From: Diphasiastrum complanatum
Taxonomy: Eukaryota; Streptophyta; Lycopodiopsida; Lycopodiales; Lycopodiaceae
NCBI GenBank assembly: GCA_029204225.1
Contig: CM055100.1
Span: 57,982,345 to 58,046,344, forward strand
Reading direction: 5' to 3'
Length of the DNA stretch: 64,000 bases
A model generated the notes under the pieces. It did not search any database. It saw only the letters and a program-made list of their open reading frames with translations, and was not told the origin of the DNA. This document shows, piece by piece, positions 56,201 through 60,342 of the stretch. The stretch's first letter is position 1, and every line of letters begins with the position of its first letter. The translations under genes and the position numbers were made by a program.

Positions 56201-56547
56201 AAAAAATTTGCTGGCAGCTTTTGATGCTCATTCAGCGTTCTCTGTTGCAGATTGAAAACCCCAACCCCTAGCTCTACCCCTAAACCATAAACCATTGCAA
56301 TGCTGAGAGGATGATGTTCTACCTGATTGCCGGAAGAGAAAATAGAAGAGCCCTTTGGAAGCGTTAGTGGCTGAACAGCAGCTGCGTCACCTAGGGATTG
56401 AAATCCTTTAGCGGATATTCTGGTGGAGGTAATATCTGTGGCAGCGGGAGGTGTGATAAGCTTGTTATCATCATCCTCTTCAGAATCATCGTCGTCGTCG
56501 TCGTCGTCTGACACTACCACAAACTGCTGCTTCTTGCGCTTTGCCAT
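7186..56547 (-). CDS. RAD17: RAD17 checkpoint clamp loader homologue, 14 exons, 746 aa
   Basis: In eukaryotes RAD17 is an AAA+ ATPase that joins RFC2-5 to load the RAD9-RAD1-HUS1 clamp on damaged DNA in the nucleus. Exons (minus strand): 56323-56547, 34234-34276, 34055-34090, 33790-33924, 33537-33637, 33364-33414, 33038-33094, 32752-32854, 32093-32466, 31540-31966, 21483-21611, 19444-19666, 7697-7730, 7186-7488. The sum is 2241 nt, exactly 747 codons with TGA. All introns are GT-AG and all phases agree. Residues: acidic N-terminus 14-27; LWVDKYAP box 161-168; Walker A GPAGSGKS 209-216; CEWATP 231-236; MSKLDEF 255-261; Walker B-like LLIEDLP 308-314; GDLRNAL 415-421; LSLFHALGK 495-503; LRAPLLWQ 639-646; acidic tail EEDDIEEW 739-746. 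The family match is from known RAD17 proteins. Exons 1-3 rest mainly on splice and phase logic. No frameshift or internal stop was found. Confidence 0.88.
7697..7730 (-). CDS. RAD17: RAD17 exon 13 (34-nt microexon)
   Basis: The acceptor GCAACAG and donor CAG|GTTGAC bound 34 nt. It completes the split Lys codon of exon 12 and encodes [11 protein letters not shown], the conserved basic-LWQ segment of plant RAD17. It is too short to be seen as an open frame and was found by homology and phase. Confidence 0.85.
7997..8069. repeat. Possible very short hAT-like MITE
   Basis: About 75 bp lie between CATAGATGC and GCAATATG, imperfect inverted ends. The interior carries TTCCGGAACGCG-type GC palindromes unlike the AT-rich surroundings. 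The flanking 8-mers are only half matched, so target duplication is not shown. The build resembles the MITE at 18080-18396. Confidence 0.3.
8243..9980 (-). pseudogene. Ty1-copia RT-RNase H fragment (copia-D)
   Basis: Minus-strand frames give, in element order, an RT N-terminus ([20 protein letters not shown], near 9490), the RT active site YVDDLVI (near 9085), [12 protein letters not shown] (near 8930), [11 protein letters not shown] (near 8790) and RNase H ([12 protein letters not shown], near 8490). The frame shifts several times. Gag, protease and integrase are absent: RT is followed within ~350 bp by the leader and primer site, so a large internal deletion has occurred. Confidence 0.75.
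9981..10742 (-). mobile_element. copia-D primer-binding site and 5' LTR (approximate)
   Basis: On the minus strand TGGTATCACAGC (about 10332-10343) is a one-mismatch initiator tRNA-Met binding site. The LTR-like TGACATTTTT start (plus-strand reading) follows at 10344. The far LTR edge near 10742 is a guess, because no partner LTR remains. Confidence 0.45.
11226..11327. repeat. (CT)n then (TA)n microsatellite at the left edge of hAT-1
   Basis: CT dinucleotides (about 11229-11259) pass into TA dinucleotides up to the CATAG start of hAT-1. Together with the (TA)n at 17796-17834 it suggests that the transposon inserted into a TA-rich tract. Confidence 0.85.
11541..11935. repeat. Minisatellite inside hAT-1, about five 77-90 bp units
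   Basis: Units share GACCCAATCG, AGTGCAGCATGTGGGGGA and GGCACTGTGGAGGAGCA blocks, with unit starts near 11541, 11627, 11710, 11792 and 11870. Unit lengths vary by small indels. Open frames on both strands across it are repeat translations ([11 protein letters not shown] repeated) and not believable genes. Confidence 0.85.
11990..12170. repeat. Imperfect GAGAGGCTGTGAGAGAGCC repeats
   Basis: A purine-rich stretch has recurring GTGAGAG and GCTGTGAGAG modules between the minisatellite and the plus-strand ORF of hAT-1. Period and phase vary. Confidence 0.7.
12191..12514 (+). CDS. Unrecognised Arg/Glu-rich coiled-coil ORF inside hAT-1
   Basis: The ORF has 107 codons from ATG at 12191 to a stop at 12514. 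It encodes a highly charged protein: a helical Arg/Glu/Lys segment at about residues 1-35, a short [11 protein letters not shown] stretch near residue 47, then another charged helix ([20 protein letters not shown]) and an acidic end. It lies convergent to the transposase gene, near the opposite end of the element. I do not recognise a family. It could be an accessory gene or part of a captured gene, and composition alone does not prove coding. Confidence 0.4.
   Translation: MAEGEARRKLEEDVRRHNERHRKQEADIAEMRETRQRHPELQIPAPAVELDLDEQIGMNFTRRQLIMVRERAARRRADQEATRANREAERERQNNAPDEGEESVEDP
13279..17352 (-). pseudogene. hAT-1 transposase, BED/DUF659-like/hATC with long C-terminal extension
   Basis: From a likely ATG near 17352 the minus strand encodes a BED-type zinc finger (VRCRYC...LKGHLLG, near 17230), a long Pro/Ser linker and a DUF659-like block ([11 protein letters not shown] near 16200; VTDNATNC near 16010; [12 protein letters not shown] near 15930). 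A further exon (14992-15360) precedes an hATC dimerisation exon (14780-14925) with [13 protein letters not shown]. Exon-like breaks occur at 14925 (CACAG acceptor) and 14665. Frameshifts are visible near 16430, 16190 and 14830. A 462-codon open frame (13279-14667) then adds a coiled coil, a Pro/Ala-rich part and a basic tail [14 protein letters not shown]. Confidence 0.7.
17796..17834. repeat. (TA)n microsatellite at the right edge of hAT-1
   Basis: TA dinucleotides flank the CTATG end of hAT-1. This makes the exact target duplication hard to prove. Confidence 0.85.
18080..18396. mobile_element. hAT-type MITE, 317 bp
   Basis: The ends CATAGTTGCAC and GGGCAACCATG are imperfect inverted repeats, flanked by identical ATATATAT 8-mers (18072-18079 and 18397-18404). 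The interior carries repeated CGTTTCTGG and ATTCTGAG/ATTCTAAG motifs near both ends and no coding capacity. The 8-bp duplication and CA...TG ends fit a non-autonomous hAT. The duplicated site is itself an AT repeat, which weakens that evidence. Confidence 0.6.
18507..18740 (+). other. Orphan plus-strand exon-like ORF inside RAD17 intron 12
   Basis: An open frame runs from a TCATAG acceptor-like site to CAGAAG|GTAATA, a good donor. It encodes about 78 residues, including [14 protein letters not shown] and [13 protein letters not shown], with a normal amino-acid mix. A second plus frame is also open across the same bases. I recognise no family and see no partner exon. It may be a captured gene fragment, a transposon remnant or chance. 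Confidence 0.25.
19444..19666 (-). CDS. RAD17: RAD17 exon 12
   Basis: The acceptor TTTGTGCAG and donor GTGAGT flank 223 nt in frame. The encoded segment includes VASYLSDAD and [17 protein letters not shown], typical of the RAD17 C-terminal domain. It ends in the middle of a Lys codon, which is completed by exon 13 11.7 kb away. Confidence 0.9.
19667..21482 (-). other. RAD17 intron 11 (1.8 kb), no gene seen
   Basis: The intron is AT-rich, with one 67-bp tandem duplication (20720-20854). A 130-codon plus-strand frame at 19924-20316 is Ile/Ser/Tyr-rich with no motif and is treated as chance. Confidence 0.7.
20720..20854. repeat. Two-copy 67-bp tandem duplication
   Basis: The block starting CAGGGATGTAAGCC and ending GGAGTTTAGCA occurs twice head to tail, with only a few differences (TTATTATTC versus TCAGTATTC). 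It is intronic and shows no coding role. Confidence 0.9.
21483..21611 (-). CDS. RAD17: RAD17 exon 11
   Basis: The exon begins after TTGAAG with two bases that complete a Gly codon from exon 10, and ends AAT G|GTAAGT. It encodes residues 519-560, ending VMAFLHEN. Joined to exon 12 this gives [15 protein letters not shown], the family's helical block after the AAA+ core. It lies 9.9 kb downstream of exon 10 across a transposon-filled intron. Confidence 0.88.
22025..23804 (-). pseudogene. copia-A reverse transcriptase and RNase H
   Basis: RT occupies about 22740-23414 ([26 protein letters not shown], active site [10 protein letters not shown] near 22910). RNase H occupies 22025-22684 ([30 protein letters not shown]). 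In-frame stops or shifts at about 23414 and 22700 divide a frame that should be continuous. The linker at 23415-23804 is Glu/Lys-rich, as usual between integrase and RT. Catalytic motifs are present but the polyprotein is broken. Confidence 0.85.
23811..25067 (-). pseudogene. copia-A protease and integrase
   Basis: A 418-codon frame holds the protease site [13 protein letters not shown] (residues about 16-28), a GAG-pre-integrase zinc region (WHQRFGHIS...[12 protein letters not shown]) and the integrase core with Asp (HNDLCGP), Asp (LRSDGGGEY) and Glu (GFAERKN). One zinc-binding Cys appears changed to Phe (FEGC for the usual CEGC). It is the longest intact piece of the element. It is cut off from RT by a stop near 23811. 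Confidence 0.8.
25068..27511 (-). pseudogene. copia-A Gag and leader, interrupted by a solo LTR
   Basis: Gag pieces are at 25281-25880 ([34 protein letters not shown]) and 26310-26684 ([20 protein letters not shown]). The two halves of the Gag domain are separated by a 0.45-kb insertion (about 25877-26333). A CCHC-like region lies near 25210-25270. The part from 26700 to 27511 is leader with only short frames. Confidence 0.6.
25877..26333. mobile_element. Probable solo LTR inserted in copia-A gag
   Basis: About 450 bp of non-coding sequence breaks the Gag frame. It begins TGTCCACGCTAGG and ends near TAGGACTTTACA. Flanking TAGC strings are suggestive, but the target duplication is not clean, so edges are approximate. 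Part of it (a GGGGCTAGATCC block) resembles the 4.5-4.7 kb LTR region. Confidence 0.4.
27647..27678. repeat. (GA)n and GAAA-rich tract at the 3' end of LINE-1
   Basis: A GA run is followed by AAAGAAAGAAAG and then the LINE 3' end, AAGCTTTATTAATG. The same position of the partner LTR (about 21857-21868) holds only a short GA run. Confidence 0.9.
27679..29631 (-). mobile_element. LINE-1, 5'-truncated non-LTR retrotransposon in a (GA)n site
   Basis: The minus strand encodes RT (28813-29583) with [33 protein letters not shown] and an altered catalytic box [11 protein letters not shown] (normally ADD). A downstream thumb/C-terminal region is at 28246-28803. Compared with LINE-2 about 0.4 kb containing the Cys/His motif is deleted near 28245. 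The copy begins inside RT, so endonuclease and N-terminal sequence are lost. Its 3' end is the same as LINE-2 and LINE-3. Confidence 0.85.
29630..29707. repeat. (GA)n microsatellite at the 5' edge of LINE-1
   Basis: About 38 GA dinucleotides separate the truncated LINE 5' end from the resuming copia-A LTR (AAACTAGTAGTTGAC). Confidence 0.95.
31540..34276 (-). CDS. RAD17: RAD17 exons 2-10 (AAA+ core)
   Basis: Nine exons are separated by introns of only 122-285 bp. Exon 2 (34234-34276) and exon 3 (34055-34090, 36 nt) are short linker exons supported by phase. Exon 4 (33790-33924) is a basic linker. Exon 5 (33537-33637) carries the LWVDKYAP box. Exons 6 and 7 (33364-33414, 33038-33094) lead into Walker A. 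Exon 8 (32752-32854) carries [10 protein letters not shown]. Exon 9 (32093-32466) carries MSKLDEF and the Walker B-like segment. Exon 10 (31540-31966) carries the GDLRNAL sensor-2 region and [11 protein letters not shown]. The compact spacing probably preserves the ancestral intron sizes. Confidence 0.9.
34845..38254 (-). pseudogene. Ty3-gypsy polyprotein remnant (gypsy-A)
   Basis: In element order there is a Gag fragment (37955-38254; [17 protein letters not shown]), a zinc knuckle ([14 protein letters not shown], near 37900), a protease trace (SILVDSG, near 37690), RT (36930-37289; [11 protein letters not shown]), RNase H (36131-36700; [28 protein letters not shown]), an integrase zinc finger (35653-36006; [23 protein letters not shown]) and the integrase C-terminus (34845-35186). 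RT is internally deleted: sequence jumps from about GHYEFLVL to the post-catalytic [12 protein letters not shown] region, removing the YLDD core. No LTRs were identified. Confidence 0.8.
38255..38365. other. Junction between gypsy-A and LINE-2
   Basis: A short AT-rich stretch. ATGAAGTTGGACTTTG near 38350 occurs inverted near 53660, on the other side of the nest. Confidence 0.3.
38366..38385. repeat. (GA)n at the 3' end of LINE-2
   Basis: Ten GA dinucleotides directly precede the LINE 3' terminus (ACCTTTAGTAATGTC, plus-strand reading). Confidence 0.9.
38386..41652 (-). mobile_element. LINE-2, 3' part: endonuclease, RT, Cys/His domain
   Basis: This is the larger part of a near full-length LINE, split from 52301-53204 by gypsy-B. 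Endonuclease (EEP family) motifs are [12 protein letters not shown] (near 41220) and [11 protein letters not shown] (near 40890). RT motifs are [12 protein letters not shown] (near 40360) and the region after it. The C-terminal region at 38875-39639 includes [20 protein letters not shown], a CCHC-type motif found after RT in several LINE clades. Frameshifts occur in the endonuclease and RT, and the catalytic ADD region reads out of frame. Clade not assigned. Confidence 0.85.
41653..42009 (-). mobile_element. gypsy-B 3' LTR
   Basis: This 357-bp repeat pairs with 51938-52295. It holds TGTCACTGACGTGGCC and CTGACAGGGTCCCTAGAC blocks in both copies, with only scattered differences. It begins immediately after the CACAC duplication. 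Confidence 0.95.
42021..42843 (-). pseudogene. gypsy-B integrase core and chromodomain
   Basis: The integrase core (42444-42854) has [29 protein letters not shown] and the later Asp/Glu region ([20 protein letters not shown]). A frame break separates it from 42021-42362, which carries [17 protein letters not shown] and [20 protein letters not shown], a chromodomain as in chromoviruses, which can direct insertion to marked chromatin. The integrase zinc finger lies on the far side of hAT-2. Confidence 0.85.
43600..46298 (-). pseudogene. hAT-2 transposase remnant
   Basis: The BED zinc finger ([10 protein letters not shown]...[11 protein letters not shown]) lies at 46029-46298. DUF659-like sequence lies near 45270-45460. 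A 61-codon piece at 44996-45181 aligns with hAT-1 ([12 protein letters not shown]). The hATC block [21 protein letters not shown] is near 44380, followed by [11 protein letters not shown]. An acidic/Arg-rich C-terminal tail ([19 protein letters not shown], near 43740) follows. The pieces lie in different frames with intron-like gaps and decay. Homology with hAT-1 at the same motifs shows the same transposase group. Confidence 0.75.
46728..46797. repeat. (CT)n microsatellite in hAT-2
   Basis: About 35 CT dinucleotides lie after a (CA)n-rich stretch (46420-46710). Frames across it are Glu-Arg runs and not genes. Confidence 0.95.
46938..47026. repeat. Second (CT)n microsatellite in hAT-2
   Basis: About 44 CT dinucleotides lie 140 bp from the first tract. 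It is followed by imperfect GAGGTCGCGAGGAG repeats (47130-47290). Confidence 0.95.
47130..47290. repeat. GAGGTCGCGAGGAGAAGGAG tandem repeats near the hAT-2 end
   Basis: GC-rich units with GGTCGCGAGGAG, CAGGTCCCAGGAGG and variants recur about six times just inside the hAT-2 right terminal region. The open frames here only translate the repeat. Confidence 0.8.
47397..48450 (-). pseudogene. gypsy-B RNase H and integrase zinc finger
   Basis: The frame opens after a single TGA (about 48450) that interrupts the RT C-terminus (GYYR, stop, [12 protein letters not shown]). RNase H has [17 protein letters not shown], where the first catalytic Asp of the usual ETDASD is Asn, and [10 protein letters not shown]. 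The integrase zinc finger has [18 protein letters not shown] and [13 protein letters not shown]. It ends at the hAT-2 insertion. Confidence 0.85.
48453..49892 (-). pseudogene. gypsy-B protease and reverse transcriptase
   Basis: A 479-codon frame holds a retropepsin-like site [12 protein letters not shown] (residues about 37-48, Asp-Asp-Gly in place of Asp-Ser/Thr-Gly) and RT with [29 protein letters not shown] and an intact active site [11 protein letters not shown] (near 48720). It is the best preserved ORF of the element. A stop at the end of the RT connection domain ends it early. Confidence 0.88.
49893..51033 (-). pseudogene. gypsy-B Gag and zinc knuckle
   Basis: The 225-codon frame 50356-51033 begins with ATG, has a Glu-rich N-terminus and ends in the Gag core ([18 protein letters not shown]). 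A CCHC knuckle, [14 protein letters not shown], is readable near 50020. Frames between 49900 and 50350 are shifted. The leader from 51034 to 51923 is non-coding. Confidence 0.8.
51938..52295 (-). mobile_element. gypsy-B 5' LTR
   Basis: This 358-bp LTR sits next to the tRNA-Met primer site and is followed by the second CACAC duplication. It pairs with 41653-42009. Confidence 0.95.
52301..53204 (-). mobile_element. LINE-2, 5' part: N-terminal region and start of endonuclease
   Basis: The frames 52768-53094 and 52554-52928 encode a coiled coil ([17 protein letters not shown]), and 52301-52522 encodes a following domain. Across gypsy-B the sequence joins in frame as LRIG-VWNFAG, the first catalytic block (usually TWN) of EEP endonucleases, so gypsy-B landed in the endonuclease start. 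The 5' leader (53090-53204) is GC-rich. Confidence 0.75.
53205..53258. repeat. (GA)n between LINE-2 5' end and LINE-3 3' end
   Basis: The GA-rich tract contains two interruptions (GC and CA). It lies exactly between the LINE-2 5' leader and the LINE-3 tail. Confidence 0.95.
53259..53382 (-). mobile_element. LINE-3, 3' tail only
   Basis: The first ~40 bases (AAAGCATTAATGTC-type terminus through CATGCCAAAAGGCATATAAG, plus-strand reading) match the LINE-1 and LINE-2 3' ends almost exactly. The copy stops after about 120 bp. It is a severely 5'-truncated insertion. Confidence 0.8.
55083..55640 (+). pseudogene. Ty1-copia RT N-terminal fragment
   Basis: The plus-strand frame from 55209 gives [66 protein letters not shown] and [13 protein letters not shown]. 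It stops before the YVDD catalytic box. Upstream bases from 55083 continue the linker in frame. No LTR was recognised. It lies in RAD17 intron 1, antisense to the host gene. Confidence 0.8.
56323..56547 (-). CDS. RAD17: RAD17 exon 1 (start codon, acidic N-terminus)
   Basis: The exon has 75 codons from ATG at 56547 and ends in phase 0 at CAG|GTAGAA. It encodes a basic start, MAKRKKQQ, then a short hydrophobic stretch and an Asp/Glu run (residues 14-27), the usual style of plant RAD17 N-termini. Its phase matches the acceptor at 34276, 22 kb away. The link across intron 1 is inference; the alternative is that it is the first exon of another, unseen gene. Confidence 0.7.
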
Positions 56548-56860
56548 GGCGCATTAGCATCGGCTTGCTTCGTGCGTCATTCACACTCTCTCGCCATCCT
56601 CCCTGCTCCCTCTCGCTCTGGCCATCGCCTCGCCATCTCCCCCCCCACCCCCTCTCTCTGTCTTCGTTACGCGGAGGTTCTTAATGAGAGAGCCCTTCGA
56701 TTTATGCCACGTGTTCTTGGCGTAATAGATGGCACGTGTCAAATAGTAGATGCACGTATGGGACATCCAACCGTGCGGAATGATGGCCGGACGTTGGCTC
56801 TTAAGACCCCGCCAAATTTGTAAATAGTGGGAAAAGGCCTTTTTGCAAAATGGCCTAAAA
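56548..56860 (-). promoter_or_regulatory. Putative RAD17 promoter and 5' UTR with two CACGTG boxes
   Basis: Upstream of the exon 1 ATG the GC content rises, and a pyrimidine-rich stretch (56575-56665, plus strand) occurs, common in plant 5' UTRs. Two palindromic G-box cores CACGTG sit at 56708-56713 and 56733-56738, 25 bp apart and about 160-190 bp upstream of the ATG. No TATA box is obvious. Function is inferred from position only. Confidence 0.4.
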
Positions 56861-57179
56861 CATTCACTTGGCCATGTCTCCGCTCAGGCCGAGCTTTGAA
56901 GGGCATGCGTATACTTTTTTTTGACGTAAAAAAAATAGACATTCGAAAGAACATCTTCACTTGCAAAGGTCAACCGATAGTCCAAATTGTTAGCAGTCCT
57001 TGCAAGATTAGAAAGCCTTGAATAATTTGCTCAAAAAAAAATGTTAACAGATAGAAAGTGGTTGTTATATCGATAGCATACCCTTTTTACATGAATATGT
57101 TATAAACATCCTTTTGGCATGCAAACAGGCCGATTTTTACAGCATATCATACATCATTTTGACACATTCAACTTCATGC

Positions 57180-57320
57180 ATTGGAGGACATTCAGTGATA
57201 TCTAGATTCTACATAAGAGCATCAAGAGTCTGTGGCTTCAAACTGGAACGGTTTTGTGCTTTGATATCATTTTGTTTCGAAAATCCTCTTTCACAACATG
57301 TTGTACTCACAAGAAGAATC
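57180..57320 (-). pseudogene. hAT dimerisation-domain remnant
   Basis: The minus strand reads TTCCERGFSKQNDIKAQNRS and then SSLKPQTLDALM before a stop. This is the hATC pattern of the ZMYM/KRAB-like hAT transposase group, different from hAT-1 and hAT-2. Neighbouring sequence is too decayed to extend it. Confidence 0.65.
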
Positions 57321-58715
57321 TCAACGATTTGCCATAACTGCATAACATCAATAAAACTTTGCAATCACTCTTTTTCCTTCCCACACATGTCTCGTGCACC
57401 ATGCATTATGTTGTCGGAAAAGCTCTTCCACATCAACTCAATAAATCTCTCCAATTTTCCTATACACTTTTCTTTGTCGACTATGCATGTCCCTCTCATG
57501 TTTGTCTATCATAGTCATCATCATGAAACGCCTAATTATTAGATCCAGCTGAATCGTCCCTGTCCTGGCCATGGTCATCAGACTCATATGACTACGATGC
57601 AAAAGACTGGGACTGCAATACCTACGTGCAATAAAGATGTGTAAATTTTATAACATGAATGTGGTGAAGTTAAAATATATCTTGAAGCCCTAATATATAC
57701 TTCAGAATATCCATCCCAATCAATTATCACTCCTCGTCTCTCCAATAATTCAGTAATGATTGCATGTTGTTGGAATATGCATACTTATACTCCTCTTTTG
57801 TGGGAGACCGCTTTACAGCAGATTTCTACATGAACTGACAAATTGGTGATTGTATTGAAAGCGATCACGAGAAGGTCGGGGAGGGGTATGAAGAGGAGAA
57901 GGTTGGAAGGAGTTTGAGTGGGAGTGTAACAACAAAGGTCTGAATGGAGAATAAGTAGGTGGAGTGGCCTGACAAGAGGGATCATGGAGCCATGGAGTCC
58001 CCATAGGGGACGTGGGTACCGAAGAAGGAAAAATGTGAGGAGAGAGTGTGGGGATGTCGGGATACTCAAGTGTGATAGATGCAAGAGTCATAGTATTACG
58101 TGCCATCCACGTTGCTACTCGAGTTAGTGTTTATTGAAGTAAGGAATCCCTACGATGAGGCCTGCTAAATGGATGTGTTGGACTCGAGGCCACATGAAGC
58201 AAGACATCATCGGCATCACCGCCACAACAAGAGCTGCCATTGAGGCGACTCCTCCTAAGATCTCTCTTTTTCTGACCGGAATGTTTGAAAGAGGCACTGG
58301 CATTAGAGAGTTCGTGGAGGAGGATAGACCCTCATGGAAGGGGAAACACCTCAGTCGGAGGGTTGTGGGGACTAGATCTCCTCATAATGAGAGGATGTGG
58401 ACGGGTAGTCCACCAACCTACTAGAACTTCGTGCCCCCAATGAGCCCGTAGTCTCTCCATTATCCTGCCTGCATGTGAGGGAGACATCCCATCCATATAA
58501 CTGAGGACTTACCACAAGCATCCTCAATGATGTAACCATCCCTGTCTATGTGATATGACAACGGGATGTGAGCTAGTGGAGATGTGGTCCTAGGAGTGTC
58601 TACGGGGGTGGCCTCAGGTATGAGAGATGTCCCGCCGACGAGAGAATATTGAGGATGTGGGGTGTATGTAGTGTGTCAGGGGGGGGGGGGGGGGGAATAG
58701 CTAGGGGGGACTAGA
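57321..58715. other. Unassigned region with a Pro/Ser-rich minus-strand ORF
   Basis: The minus frame 57813-58106 encodes a Pro/Ser/His-rich 97-residue sequence with no motif I know (LASITLEYPDIPTLSP, PHIFPSSVPTSP). An overlapping frame is similarly open, so composition may explain it. A poly-G run lies near 58679-58695. No host gene is supported. Confidence 0.3.
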
Positions 58716-59231
58716 GGGGAAGCTCCCTAAGATCCTGCTTACAAGATAATACACAATGGAAAACACACTATGGAGCAACCACCCAACCAAGTAGAATCAA
58801 CCAATCAACTCTAGAAGTTTCACCCCCAAGCCAAGGAATAAGATGCATGAAGGTAGAGTGAAACCCTGGCAATGAATCAATGATCACAATCAGGAGTAGG
58901 ACGAGTTTGGCCTCAATATATAGAGCCAAAAGCAACCTGGGCACAAAGCCATGCATAGCCCTAAGTTCCCTATACATAGATTTGCCTAGAATAGAGTCCT
59001 AAACATGGACCAACTATTCATAGAATTGCTATTGATAATTCTACACATGCATACATTGTCTCAAACCTTGTCTAAACTCCATTTAGTGTGTTATGGGCCT
59101 CACAAGGATATTAGTTACTTTCGGGTCACATCCGGAATGACGTGGCATAACTAACAACTTGATTTACTGGAGTACCATGTATCCAAGACTAGGAGTATAC
59201 TGAATCCTACTTCCTGGTCATGGACATAACA
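58716..59231 (-). mobile_element. LTR, family shared with 1348-1858
   Basis: In minus orientation it begins TGTTATGTCC at 59231 after a purine tract (AAGGAGAGAAGAA). It matches 1348-1858 along its length, including a 69-codon frame that is only shared LTR sequence. Internal sequence lies at higher coordinates, so this is a 3' LTR. Confidence 0.6.
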
Positions 59232-59428
59232 TTCTTCTCTCCTTAAACTGCTTCTATCCTTAGAAGCTCTCTAAACAGGAAAGAATAACAGGAACAATTC
59301 TTTTAACTTTAAATATCATAGTGTTTAGGACTCAACATCTTTCTTGCATTAAAGATTGAAAGATCATAAAATCTTTCATATAAGCAGTCTATGATTTTCT
59401 ACACATACTCTTTATCCAATACGATGCA

Positions 59429-59577
59429 ATCCTCCAAAAGCTCACCTCTTTGTAGTCATCTAACGGCTATGTACTTTAATTTATGAGTGTGTCTAGTTCC
59501 ATCCTCCAAAGCATCACCTCTTTGTAGTCATCTGACGGCTATGTACTTTAGTCTATGAGTGTGTCTAGTTCCATCAC
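59429..59577. repeat. Two-copy 72-bp tandem duplication in retroelement internal sequence
   Basis: A block starting ATCCTCCAAA and including CACCTCTTTGTAGTCATC and GGCTATGTACTTTA occurs twice in tandem with a few differences, 200 bp inside the LTR. It is a non-coding 3' internal region. Confidence 0.85.
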
Positions 59578-59795
59578 CATCGACATAATCTAGGACACCA
59601 TCATTCACATTTTCTAAGAATTTTATTATATGCTAAATCCCTTGGGCAAATGGTGCTCAAACAAAAAACTTCACTTAAGAAATGCTAGATTATCACAATT
59701 TATCTAAGTAGGATTTTGTTGAAGTAAATTGATATCAGAGAGTAGAAGTCTCAACCAAACTGTCTCCTCTGTCGCTTGAGTAGCTGTAATATATT

Positions 59796-59993
59796 TCAAT
59801 TATGTGGATGACAGTGCAATTGAAGTTTGTTTTCGACCATTTCAGGATATAGGACCATTTGAACAAGAAAACAAAGCATGAAGTCGATTTTCTTGTGTCG
59901 ATATCTCCTGCCCAATCTACATCGGTGCAGTCTTATGAGATATGAGAATCTAGTTCTGATTTGTTTAGATGTTAGAATAGGTGTCGTAGACAA
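59796..59993 (-). pseudogene. copia RNase H remnant
   Basis: A short minus-strand segment reads as a damaged RNase H motif (D-WAGD-DTRKST, across a frameshift near 59900). It is separate from the better preserved RNase H at 60343-60549. Confidence 0.45.
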
Positions 59994-60342
59994 CCATGGA
60001 AAATGCGAACAGTTTAGGCATCTGAGACAGCCGTGCTATTCTCTATTTTTGATAGATAGGTTCTAATAAGAAAGTAAATAGTGAGAGACATTCAAGCATT
60101 CAAGAAGAATACAACTGTTATGAAAAATGGCGCTTCTATATAAAAAGGGTCTTGTAGTAACAACAATAATCAGATCACAGAACAATCATGCAACGCTTGT
60201 TATCCTACTTACAGAAGCTAATAAATGCTATCTTTCATAATACTCTTTACTCTCTCTAAAAGATCACTAACTCTGGGGAATCATCATTTGATCTCGATCT
60301 CGCTTTCATTCTGAAGCAACCTTCTAAGCCATATGATCTCCT

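Larger units (their letters stand above)
34277..56322 (-). other. RAD17 intron 1 (22.0 kb), host for gypsy-A and the LINE/gypsy/hAT nest
   Basis: The donor GTAGAA follows exon 1, and an acceptor GTTCCAG precedes exon 2. The contents are listed separately. The intervals 34300-34840 and 53700-55080 show no recognisable gene or element, only AT-rich sequence with short frames. Confidence 0.65.
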
